In this document: positions 1 to 10,747 of the stretch, in pieces
Layout: the number at the start of each line of letters is the position of its first letter
Numbering within the stretch: position 1 is the first letter of the stretch
Origin: Oehlia diaphana
Taxonomy: Eukaryota > Glomeromycota > Glomeromycetes > Glomerales > Glomeraceae
Length of the DNA: 38,246 bases
Direction of reading: 5' to 3'
Assembly (NCBI GenBank): GCA_003833135.1
Contig: QZLH01000768.1
Location: forward strand, 9,436 to 47,681
The notes under the pieces: model-generated
What the model saw: the letters and a program-made list of their open reading frames with translations, nothing else
What the model was told of the DNA's origin: nothing
Databases searched by the model: none
Translations under genes and position numbers: made by a program

Positions 1-515
1 TTTAGATTTGAGAGCATTGTAGCCCACTTTTTTTATTTGTGTACTTGGCGCTGTTAAAATAACTCAAAATTGCTTTAGATTACCTTTTGTTTTCATAGCT
101 GAATTCGATTTTGGAGGCTACCATGCAATATGCCTGTATCCTATTAAATCACTTTTTGGAGTGATTCTAGCATGCCTTTTTTTATTACATGCTATATGCC
201 CTCGAAATAACGCTATAAGGCTATAAACTTACACACCTTTTTGCTATCCTAGCGGCTATAGGAAGCTAAGAATGATAGCAGAGCGGTGCGCCTGATTTTT
301 ATATAGCAGGGTTGGCTTACTGAGCAGATTGGAGGGTAGGAAGTGATGGTTAGGTTTTATGGTTAAATTTAGCCTTGTGGACGGTTTTGAGAGCAATTTG
401 CCCAAGGTAAGCTCAAATGGCTGGTTAGCGGACACTATGGAAAACTTAATGGTGAGGTCGTATGGGCTGAAGAGGCTAAAATATCGGGTGCGCCAGAACT
501 GGCAAATTTACACTA
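1..515. other. Less AT-rich relic, no gene recognised
   Basis: This stretch is visibly richer in G and C than the rest of the window and carries no open frame with recognisable homology. A 61-codon frame at 359-544 (+) has no family signature. The stretch has several echoing phrases around gctata and ggctata (about 190-265). I read it as the degraded remains of a repeat or gene, without being able to name it. Confidence 0.3.
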
Positions 516-695
516 CTAATCTGTGGATAACAAATTCTTTTTGAAGACTTCTGAAGGGAGTTCAGCTATAGGACCACTTGGTGTCCAAGAGGCATGGTCA
601 GAGTCGTCCAAATATAAGTCTTGGTCGATATTTGGTTCTTCAGTACATTCATTATTATGTTCATTACTATCAGTATTGTCACTATCTTCTGTCAT
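516..695 (-). CDS. Small acidic hypothetical ORF (59 aa), possibly a gene fragment
   Basis: An ATG at 695 on the minus strand opens 59 codons ending in TAG at 516-518. The first half is very acidic and Asn-rich (begins MTEDSDNTDSNEHNNE), followed by a W-T-P-S-G-P segment and a short basic end. The composition (D/E/N/S, few hydrophobics) looks like a disordered N-terminal tail of a larger protein. The base composition here is less AT-rich than in the neighbouring intergenic DNA, which argues that it once was coding. I do not recognise a family. It may be the first exon of a gene whose remainder has decayed, or part of a transposon relic. Confidence 0.25.
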   Translation of the reverse strand: MTEDSDNTDSNEHNNECTEEPNIDQDLYLDDSDHASWTPSGPIAELPSEVFKKNLLSTD

Positions 696-2658
696 TATGA
701 GACTTTAACTTTTTCTCAAGAGCGAACCGCAACAAGTAAAAAAAGGCCTAAAGAGGATAAGCCATGGGGGGGAGAGGGTACTGATATTTATACTTAATGA
801 TGACATAATTATTTGTATATATTGTTTTTATTCTTTGTATTACTTTACTTGTGCAACAATAATAAAAGGCCGATTGCACGTGATTATATTTGTCCCAAAG
901 TTATGAGATTGATTTACTAAATAGTGGATAACAATAATGAAGTATAAAAAGAAATACAATAACTTTTTGAAGATGTAAATGATCATCATCAAGATCCAAC
1001 AAGTTTAAATTAATTTCATCTTCATTATGAGCCTGTATGTAAGAATGGGGTATTATAGTAGAAAGTCAAGGTGTGATAGAAATTTGTTTTAAGAGCTATT
1101 TTGCTCTGTCTGTTCATCCTAAAATACTAAAATGAAATTATCTAGTTCTGCTGATTCTCAACTTATAGTTAAAAAAAAATATACATCTGAACCAATTTAA
1201 TAGAATCAGAGCTCTTTAATAGTTTCTGTTTTTTCAATTAACTAGTTTAACCAAAATACCTCATAGTGAAAATCATATTAACAAGATTATACTGTAAATA
1301 ATCTTATATTAAAAAAAAGAAAAATATGCCATAATTCATCTTGTTAAGCATACTATCTATTAGGCGGTAATAGCTCACAGTCTTTTTATCCATAAACTTT
1401 GATGTGATAGAATATATTTTTAAGACAACTTCCCATTTTATTGACTTTCAAAGCAGTATTTAAGTAGGTTACAGAAGAAAGTCAGAAAAAAACTACTATC
1501 AACACCTGAAGACAGTTTCCATGCATGCATACCTTGTTAGGCAGTTGAAAACTTGGCACGAGTGATTTTTGTAATTCTGGAACCAATTTGCATCAAATCT
1601 TAATGTTATTAATACTATACAGTTGTCAACAAACTTGTTCATACCATTAATTGTAATTATGAAATTTTCATCATCTTAACCTGATGAAATTATTTGCAAT
1701 AATACAGAACATTTTATGATCTTTATTTGTGTTATCTATTTTTCAAATCTTTATCCATTAATAAAATGTACTTTGTTTATATTTGGGCACTTTGTTACTT
1801 TATAATATGTTCTTCATTACACTAATACATGTTCAGTATTTGCTTGTGCATTCTTGCATAATCCAGTTATCAAATCAAAAATGAGCAGTCATTGTCACAT
1901 AATTATTTTGAGTCATAATTATTATTACTTGAATAGTCACAGTGTTAAAAAGATCATTATATAAAAATTAATTTTTTTTTATAATGTAAAAGAATTTAAA
2001 TATTCTAATAAACTTTCTTTACATAATTTTTTGCTGTTTGCATATCTTTTAATTTCTCAGTTCTCTTAAAAATGAAGAGGAAAGTAAAAAAAAATTAAGG
2101 AGGGGAAAAGGAGGAAGTTTATATAGTCAAAGGTCTAAACAATCAATGAATTTTTCTAATAGAAATAATGGATTAAAAATAGATATATCATCTATTTATG
2201 GTCAGAGAATGAAAAATTAGTGTTATAAATCAATAATATAATTAATTATTCCCACAGGAGATGTCTTATGTTATTAATATAGTAAGATTTGTATATAATG
2301 GTGCATTTGGCGAAATTTTATGCATAATCACATGATTAATTTAATAATAATTTATTAGCAGAGATCATTTTAATTATATTATTACCAACTTGGATTTCAC
2401 TAACTCTAGTTATTTAGGTTCTTTTTAGGTTAAGTAACTCCCAGCCCATTTTAAAAGTGGTTTGTCCATTGATATATGATTACAAATCATGCCAAAAATG
2501 ATTAAATTTGATTGGTTTAATTTTTGTGTAAATATGGTAAATATGTAAATATGTCATATGGTATTTAATCTTTTTACAAAAAAATTATAATGACTTCATT
2601 AAAATAATTTAAGTCTTAACTCTTAACAAGTAATTTGAAAATCATATATATTAATATA
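696..2658. other. AT-rich intergenic DNA, nothing recognised
   Basis: No open frame of useful length and no similarity to the window's gene families on either strand. It holds short A/T runs and a purine-rich patch near 2065-2115. I see no RNA gene. Confidence 0.5.
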
Positions 2659-2742
2659 AGTAATTTTATGGGGGTTTAGGAATATCAGGGTTTTTTTCCC
2701 GAAGGGAAAAAAACCATGGTATTCCGCCCACATGAAATTACT
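2659..2742. repeat. 84-bp imperfect palindrome (fold-back hairpin)
   Basis: Left arm 2659-2700 and right arm 2704-2742 are inverted copies around a 3-nt loop (gaa). The core ggtttttttccc / gggaaaaaaacc pairs perfectly. The outer parts (agtaatttTatg versus agtaatttCatg, ggaatatca versus ggaatacca) pair with a few mismatches and a small bulge. The palindrome ends 4 bp before the MITE-like element that starts at 2747. Confidence 0.8.
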
Positions 2743-2746
2743 AAGT

Positions 2747-2991
2747 TATACCCAGGAGCGTGTGACTTATGATCACTATTACTATCATGTGTACAATCAT
2801 TATTTTATACTTTAAACTTTGTAAGATTATTCACTTGACTAGATAATGTAATTATATATATAATAATTTAATAAAGTTTATTACCATGAAAAAACAGTCT
2901 AAAAATATCCCGGGAAAAAAACATTTACATATATCATTAGGGAAATTACGATGCTCTATATCATAAGTCACACTTAGTGCGACGGGGTATA
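2747..2991. mobile_element. MITE-like element, 245 bp, with terminal inverted repeats
   Basis: Both ends begin with tataccc read inward. A perfect 14-bp inverted pair, gtgtgacttatgat at 2760-2773 and its complement at 2960-2973, lies just inside. The two termini align over about 30-35 bp with one gap. The ends TATACCC...GGGTATA leave a possible TA target duplication, as for Tc1/mariner-type MITEs, but a TA duplication is weak evidence. No coding capacity is seen between the repeats. Confidence 0.65.
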
Positions 2992-4264
2992 ATATTAATT
3001 ATTTCACAACGCTAGATAAAAAATAAATTTATATTATTTAATTAAACATAGATGTGAAATTTACTACACTACTAACTGCTTTAAATGAGGTGTATTTAGA
3101 ATATATCCTAATAATAATTTCACTTTTATAACCACCATTTAATCTTTTTATGGTTTTATTGATGTGGAACAAGATCACGAAAAGTAATAATCATGTGATA
3201 CGATTAGGGTTCTACATTATAGATTTTATTGCGTTATTATTTTTACGAGAAAACAAACCAGGAATCCTTTCATGAAAATTTTGTTCAAATGAAATATTAA
3301 TATGAAAAATAAATTCATTTGATTATAAATATTTTCGATTAATAATTTTGCAAAAATTTAAATTTATAATGATTTACAATACATTTAATATTTGTATATC
3401 CAGTTCTACACTTAAGTAAATTAAGCACTAAATTAACTATTAAAAAATGAAAATTCTCTATTCATGATTTTCGTAAATAAATAAACATAAATAAATACAG
3501 AATATATCTTCGTATTAACCCATTCGCCGGTAGTCGTTTGAAGGCAAAAAAGGTTCTAATTAAGGTTGTCTTCTCTCTCTGAAGAACAAACTTCGTCAAT
3601 CTTTAAAAGCTTTACGATAACTTGTTGTTATTTATTATGAAATTTAAGTAATAAATTTTTTTTATATTATTATCCTTATAAGGAATGCTGACATTATTCT
3701 TCTTCGCAGATCTTGTACGACGTCTTTAATTCATCTTTCTGATTACTATATAACTATATCAAGAATCTTGATGGATCGACACTCATTAACTACTATATGT
3801 GGACAACCATTGGTTACAAATGTTTGGCCTTAGCCGCGTCATCAATGTTATACGATCATCATTGATGAAAACATTTCGCCATCTTTCTGTAATCCTATTG
3901 GTATTTAATAAGTTCACGCTGCGTCAAAAAAGTAGTGACAAGAAAAAAAGTAAGTAGTCAAAAAGGACTACCGTACCCCGAATTAGAAAAAAAAAATGAA
4001 AACTCTTCGTAAAATTTTAGTTACGTGTTATGTGATGTTATAAAATTTTTGCAAGCACGTTTGGAAAAGTTTATGTCGAGGAAAATTTTATTAAAAATGC
4101 TGCTATTCTAATGACGGTTGTGATACTCATAAGTGAAGTTAGGTGTGATAATTTGACAAATATTTGGGTCATGTATTTTTTTTTGACATTCATGTGACCT
4201 GCATTTGGTATTCATTTAAATTTGAACAAATATTCATTTAACTTTTAATTTTTTAAATTACGTT
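2992..4264. other. Intergenic region upstream of kinase gene A
   Basis: AT-rich and without a recognisable gene. It includes the presumed promoter and 5' leader of the kinase gene that starts at 4265. I cannot point to a specific promoter element. Confidence 0.4.
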
Positions 4265-6886
4265 ATGTGCTTTCAAAGTAAGTTTTGTGAAAAATGCGGC
4301 AGAGGTCATGGAGGTCATATGTATAAACATAAACTTCATGATTGGTGTATTCCATGTCAAATTCATCAAGAAAAAGATTGTTCCAGCGGAAATGAAAAAA
4401 TTGACAATTTTATTCGAATAAGACAATTATACCCTAATGACGAACAGTGTTCAATATTTGAATGGGTACCATATAATCAATTGATTGATATTAAAAAAAT
4501 TAAGAATTATGGTTTTGCTACAATATATTCAGCAAAATGGAAAGATGGTCCATTATATTGGGATAAAGATAGTGGAAAATATTTAAGAAAATTAGATGTA
4601 GGAGTTATCTTGAAATATTTGCATAATTTACAAAATAATATTGATCAATTTCTAGATGTGGTAAGAAATTCCTCTCTAAATTAATCCTTTTTTATCTAAT
4701 AATAATACTTTATTTTAATAGATTGAACGATCAGTTCGTATCACTAGTGATAAGTTTAATTATATTTATGGAATATCTCAAAATCCAGATAAAAATGATT
4801 ATTTTATGATCTTTAAAGATGAATATTTACAAACATATTGCGTAACATGTGGTAATTCATATACTAATTATCATCGATTGTGTAATCCATGCCTAATAAA
4901 AGATTTTAAATTAAATTTTATAAATCGGAGTGGCAATGAAAAAGTCGATAATTTCATTCAAGGAAGGTTATCAAAATCCATATTTGATCCGGTATATATA
5001 TTTGAGTGGATACCATACAATCAGTTTAATGAAATTAAGGAAATAAATAAAGATGAATGTTTTGCATTTTATTCAGCAGAATGGAAGGGTGGGCCAGTAT
5101 ATTTTAATATGGGTTATAAGAAACATTTAAGAATGTCGAATGCAAAAGTTGTCTTAAAATATTTGCATGATTCACAAAATACTATTGATCAATTTTTAAA
5201 TGAGGTATGAATTTCTATACGGATTTAATTTCAAATATTTTTTCTTTTAATATAATTCCATTTTTAGGTTGAACAATATCTGAATTATATTGATAATATG
5301 TCTTTTGATAAAGAAATAGGATTTGATGAAAGTTATGAAGTATCACTATTATATGGAATATCTCAAAATCAGGATACGAAAAATTATTTTATGGTTTTTG
5401 GTAATAATTACTTTGATGCACATTGTATAATTTGTTATAAATATACAGGTGGGCTTACTAAATTGTGCAAGCAATGCCAAATAAATTATTTGAAAAAAAA
5501 TTTTGTAACTTGGACCAGCAAAAATGAAAAAATTGATAAATTTATTCAAGAAAAACAGTTAGAATTTCTACCATTTGAATGGATTCCATACAATCAGTTT
5601 TATGAAGTTAAAAAAGTGAATCAAAATAATTTAGCTATCGTATATTCAGCAAAATGGAAAGAATATTTATACTGGGATGGTCCTGATGGAATATATTCAA
5701 AAAATTTAAACACATCAGTTACTTTAAAATGTTTCCATAACTCACAAAATAATATTGATCAATTATTAAGTGAGGTAGTATGAAATTTATTCTTAATTAA
5801 AATTACTTTTTTATATACAATAACGATAATTTTTTATTTAATAGGCTGAAAAATATCCCTTTCATTGTTATCATTTTATCTTTGAATTCTATGGAATATC
5901 TCAAAAACCAGATACAAAGGATTATCTTATGGTTTTAGATGATAAATATTTTGGAACATATTGTGTCATATGTGGTGAAAAATATTCGGATTATAAATGG
6001 TGTAATTCATGTCAAATAAAACATTTAAAAGAAAATTTTACAAATTGGAGTGGAAATGAAAAAATTAATGAAATTATTCAAGAAACGCAATTAAAAATTA
6101 ATGACCCTAATGATATTATATTTGAATGGATACCATTTAGCCAGTTTAGTGATATCAAACAAATAAATAAAAGCACAATATATTTATATTCTGCAATATG
6201 GGAGAATGGTCCATTACAATGGAATAAGCAGAAAGAGGAATATGCTAGAAAACCATCAGAGAAAGTTGTTTTAAAATATTTACATAATTCGCAAAATGTT
6301 ATGGATGAATTTCTAAATGAGGTACTATCATGTTAATTTAGCTTAAGTCTTTTTTTATTTTAATATAATAATAATTTCTACTTTATAGATTAAACAATAT
6401 ACAATTAATTTTGAAGAAAGTTGTATTCATAAAATAGTAAGGATATATGGAATATCCCAAGATAAAAATACAAATAATTATCTTGTAGTTCTTAATGATG
6501 AATATTTTCGAATGTATTGTGAAATATGTGGTAAAAAATATCCAGATGATTATAATGGATGGTGTAAATTGTGCCATATGAGAGACCTATTTAAAGATTG
6601 GACCAGTGGAAATAAAGTAATTGATAACTTAATTCAAGAAATGCAATTAAAAATTGATTGTTCTCGTGATATATTATTTGAATGGATACCGTATAATCAA
6701 TTTGACGAAATTAATGAAATAGGCAAAGGTGGTTTTGCTACAGTATATTCAGCAAAATGGAAAAATGGTCCATTAATATTTAATAGTAACAATATTAAAA
6801 AATATGTGAGACAGCAACCAAATATGACAGTTGCTTTAAAGTGTTTACATGACTCACAAAATACTACTAATAAATTTTTGAATGAG
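4265..6886 (+). repeat. Coding tandem array A: five exon-sized Cys4 + kinase N-lobe units
   Basis: Exon starts after the first are spaced 546, 577, 544 and 561 bp, so units differ by small indels. All five keep both Cys pairs. The glycine-loop region degrades: NYGFATIYSA (unit 1), DECFAFYSA (2), NNLAIVYSA (3), STIYLYSA (4), GKGGFATVYSA (5). The beta3 lysine (VILK, VVLK, VTLK, VVLK, VALK) is kept in all. The helix-C glutamate of FLNEV is lost only in unit 1 (FLDVV). The seam between units lies just after beta5, where MVL leads into DDKY...C instead of EYAKGG. Confidence 0.85.
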
Positions 6887-7891
6887 GTATTTTTATGAAT
6901 TAATTTTGACGTATTTTTTAATATATTAATATTTTTTATAAATTAATAGGTTAAAGAATATTCAATAAATCAGTACAATAATAATATTCTCAAAATATAT
7001 GGAATATCTCAAAATCCTAATAGCAAGGAATATATTATTGTTCTTGAATATGCAAAAGGTGGAAATTTTGATAATTGGATGAAAAATAACTATAAAATTT
7101 TTTCTTGGGGAATTAAAATGAACGTATTACATAGTATTATTAATGGTCTTAAATGTATTCATCAAAAACAAATGGTTCATCGTGATTTACATACAGGAAA
7201 TATTTTGTTTTTTGCAAATGGCACAAATTTTGGTAGAAATTTATTGTCTATTTCAGATATGGGATTATGCGGAAAAATTGATAATATAGATGAAACAAAT
7301 GTTTATGGAGTTATGCCTTATGTAGCTTCCGAAGTGTTAAGGGGAAAACCTTATACTCAAGCAGCAGATATATATAGTTTTGGTATGATTATGTATTTTG
7401 TAGCAACTGGAAAACAACCTTTTGCTGATCGTGTTCATGATGAATCTTTAGCATTAGAAATATGTAAAGGAATTAGACCAGAAATTAATGATCTAGGAGT
7501 TCCAAAGATTTACGTTGATTTAATGAAAAAATGCTGGGATTTGAATCCGGGAAATAGACCAAACTCTATTGAAATATATGACCAGTTTGAAGAGATAAGT
7601 AGAATGCAGGGTATGCTTATCGTTACTGCGATATCAAATGAAAAAAAAAATACAGAAATAAATGAAAATGAAATTATAAAAACAAATGAAAATAAAATAA
7701 CAAAAGTAGATGGAAATGAGAGTATTATGAATATTAATGAGATAATTAGAAAAGCAGAAGAATACAGAATAGCAAATCTTTCATCCATCAAAAATAACCA
7801 ATTGCCCGCTTATAATCAGTATAGCTTTACGTCTAAATTGCTTAATCCTTTTACAGAAGATCTTACCGAATGTTTAGACTGTAAAATATAA
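4265..7891 (+). CDS. Kinase gene A: five Cys4/N-lobe modules plus one TKL C-lobe (1,100 aa model)
   Basis: Six exons join in frame, all in phase 0: 4265-4660, 4722-5204, 5268-5774, 5845-6321, 6389-6886 and 6950-7891. The introns are 61-70 nt and have GT..AG ends. Exons 1-5 each carry a C-x2-C...C-x2-C knuckle, a conserved GNEKIDNFIQ-like linker, an FEWIPYNQF segment, kinase strands beta1-beta3 and a helix C ending FLNEV. Exon 6 begins with beta4-beta5 and then the full C-lobe. In module 5 the glycine loop GKGGFATV (about residue 733) and VALK lysine (about 772) look functional. The C-lobe has HRDLHTGN (Asp about 866), SDMG in place of DFG (Asp about 890), and ASEV where APEV is usual. Modules 1-4 have broken glycine loops. 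The tail ends with a CLDC motif shared with gene B. The start is the first ATG, 11 nt before the first knuckle Cys codons. Family knowledge: TKL-type kinase of Glomeromycotina. One gene is preferred over six because no module alone is a complete kinase. Confidence 0.85.
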
Positions 7892-8811
7892 ATAAAATAT
7901 GCAGAAAAAAACGTAAGTTTTAAATAAAGTAAGTTATCATAATAATAATATTTTGTTATATATTTTTATAATAAGAGAATTATTTTTTTTTTTAACAATA
8001 ATATATTTTATTTTCTTATTTTCTTTAGTGCATATTACTAATAATTAATAATGCTAAATCCTTTAAACAATTAACTTATATTTACAAATTCAGTAATAAG
8101 TGTATCCTAAATATAAGACTAATACCGAAATATTGTTCTATTATTCCGTTATTTCTTTATTAATATATGTACTAAATAATTGTTAACCATATCTTTTAAC
8201 AAATAACATATTTTATTAACTACGATTTTATTATTTTATATTAGTATTTACATCTTTATTTAGGTTTTTTCCCAATTGGTTTTTTTTCAATTGGGTTTTT
8301 TTCCCGGCAAACTAAAATTGCTAAATTTCAGATAATATTGTTAAATTATATCTTTCTATTTTTACTAATAAATTCATATTTATAAAAATTAAATCACTAT
8401 ATCTTGCAATTTTAATTGTGATTGAGTATAGTTTTTTAATGAAAATTGTAATTTTAAAACTTTATTGAACTTGAACTAACTGGTAGAATATCTCTTAAAT
8501 TCAAAGACATTCTATAATAATAAAGAGAATGAATAAATTTCTTATTTTGTAAGGACTGAATATTACTTTCACTATAAAAATTTTTTGCATGTATTATTCA
8601 TACTAAAATAAAGTTAATTTTATAATATACTATAAGTATTACATAACGAAAGATACTCTATTAATTCTAGAGCTAAAAATTATGAAATTAAAAGGTATCT
8701 CACAATCGAAAAATAAATACGGAATATTTTTTTTTAAATTATAAGCGTATTTTGATTTCTGTAAATGTAGAAGTACAAGTTACATGTTAAATACAATAAA
8801 TACATCCCTAT
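7892..8811. other. Intergenic, 3' flank of kinase gene A
   Basis: AT-rich with no gene. A small stem, cccaattg...caattggg, sits at about 8270-8300 between T runs. Confidence 0.4.
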
Positions 8812-8978
8812 AAAAATTTTATCCGTTATTTCTGTAAAACTCCGTAAAAATGAGCCTTTCACAGATCCATTCACGATCAATGTAAATAATTCGATAAATT
8901 CCGTGATATAAAGTTATTAATTCCGGAAATATGAGCCTTTTACGGAAAAAAGATGGAATAAAAAAAAAACGGATTGAT
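8812..8978 (+). repeat. Dispersed repeat, copy 1 (about 165 bp)
   Basis: This stretch matches the reverse complement of 33663-33822 along nearly its whole length, with about 80 percent identity by eye. Shared landmarks are ttatttctgtaaa, gataaattccgtgatata and ttattaattccggaaatatga. It is non-coding. It lies just beyond the broken 3' end of the USP7-like pseudogene. The ends are approximate. Confidence 0.75.
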
Positions 8979-9227
8979 ATTTTTGAAGGACATTGAAATT
9001 TAGGTAATCAAAGTTACACTTCAGATCCTTTAAAGTCTGGAAAGCTAACAAACTCTTGGATAATTAATTTTAAACATATTAGTATACATACGCAAATGAT
9101 AAGGTATTTCCTCAGGAACCACAGAAGACAATATCTTGATTTACGAATATATACAAACATATAGGCATTATTTTCATGTACTTCTTTATCTTTAACAGGT
9201 ATAACAAGGGCATCATCAAATTTAAAC

Positions 9228-10747
9228 CTATTTTATATTATAAAATTTATATGGGATCTATATAACTAAAAAATACGTGTAACTGTAACGTTTAGATTAG
9301 CCTGTATAAATTAATTTTGAATTGCTGATCCGTATTCTTTATAGTTAAAGACACGCTTGATCGGCAAGTCATATTGTATATTTAATCCAATTCTGGTTAA
9401 TGAAATTTCAATAATTTTAATCGAAAATATTTTTTTTCCTTTTCTTTCGAACCGGTCTGAATTTTTTTGGTTACCCTTTTTTTTAATTTTTGTTTTTTTT
9501 TTCTTAAACCGATCGGTTCTTTTTTGAAACACCTTTTTTTTTCCTTTTTTTAAAAAATTTTCTTTTTTTTTCCTCTTTCTTTTTCGGTTTGGTTTTTTTT
9601 TCCAAACCAAAATTCTTTTTTTCATTCTTTTCCCGTTTAGATTTGGTTTTTTTCCAAAACCGAAAAATTATTATATTATTTCTTATTAAATAATTCTATT
9701 GTTTCGGTCGATGTTTTTGGATTTAATTATTGTCCTTTTTTCGTTACTTATTTTTTTTTTCGAATTCTTTTTTTTTTCAAAAATTTCCCTTTTTTAAACT
9801 GATCTCTTTCTTTTTTCAACCAGATTTTTCTCTTTGTCCTTCCCCAATTTTTTTTACATTTTTATTTTTTTAAATTTTTTTATTTTATTTTACCGGTTGG
9901 CTTTTTTACACAAATCCGAAATTTTTTTTTCCTTTTCCTTTTTCGGGTTCACTTTTTTTTTTCAAACCAAATTTTTTTTCCCAAATACATATTCTTTCAT
10001 CATTTAGGTTTAAATCGGTAATCGGATTCGATGCTGCGATGCCACGGAAATTGCCTTTTTTTCCCGATTCTTATTATTAATAATATTATTTTTTTTAGGT
10101 TGTATCAAGCTCAATAATAAACTGACATAATTTACTTATTTATTTATTGTAACAATAGATTATTATAATTAATTTTTCTGGGGATTTTTTTTTTCATATT
10201 AATAAGTGAGATATTTGTTTTCTATAACAATAGTTTGCTATAATGAATTTCTTTGAGATATGGTAACAATATATACATATTTTTTTCAACAGATGTAATT
10301 TTTTTTTTAAATCCACAATGGAAGTTTTTTAAGATAAAAAAAAAATTTTTTTTTGTAACAATGTAACAATAAATTACTTATACAAATTGTTTTTGTAATG
10401 AATTTGTAAATATATAAATAAATCATAAATTTCACAGTACCGCAACATTTGTTTCGTGTGATAAATAAAATTTGCGTTTAGTAATAATATTTCATATACT
10501 GTATAACACTTACGCACAATTCATTGTTTATTGTATAAGCATATGAATTGTATAATTTATTACATTTATTTCCTACTCATACCATCATAATAATAGTAAA
10601 AAAAAACTAGACCTATTCACACTGTATGGCAAATAAAATATAAGTGTGTTATTAATCACTCTCTTCTGGCGCAACGCGATGGGTTACACCTAGTATATTT
10701 ACTGAATATCAATGTTGACTTTTTTAATTAACAAAAGAAAATTTAAA
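9228..10747. other. 1.5-kb insertion-bearing intron of the USP7-like pseudogene
   Basis: The equivalent intron in the paralogue (26450-26526) is 77 nt, so about 1.4 kb was gained here. The insert contains the T-rich block at 9425-10010 and plain AT-rich DNA from 10080 on. No transposase frame is visible. Confidence 0.6.
9425..10010. repeat. Long T-rich low-complexity block with aaccg/cggtt motifs
   Basis: Runs of 5-12 T alternate with short motifs such as ccgatcggtt, ttcggtttgg and ccaaaccaaa. Several are small inverted pairs around a T run, for example tttggtttttttccaaaa at about 9642-9660. On the minus strand the T runs read as a Lys/Arg-rich peptide, which is a composition artefact. Confidence 0.7.

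Noticed and set aside
4265..6886. Five separate small genes, one per Cys4 unit
   Set aside because: Each unit ends at a GT donor directly after NEV (or its equivalent), continues in phase 0 into the next exon, and lacks the beta4-C-lobe part needed for a kinase. One multi-exon gene explains all the borders.
7510..7791. 93-codon hydrophobic frame on the minus strand
   Set aside because: It is antisense to the kinase A C-lobe and its Asn/Glu/Lys-rich tail, which reads as Ile/Phe/Ser on the other strand.
9311..9625. Lys/Arg-rich 104-codon frame on the minus strand
   Set aside because: It is the translation of T runs inside an insertion in a pseudogene intron. Codon use is just AAA/AAG repetition.
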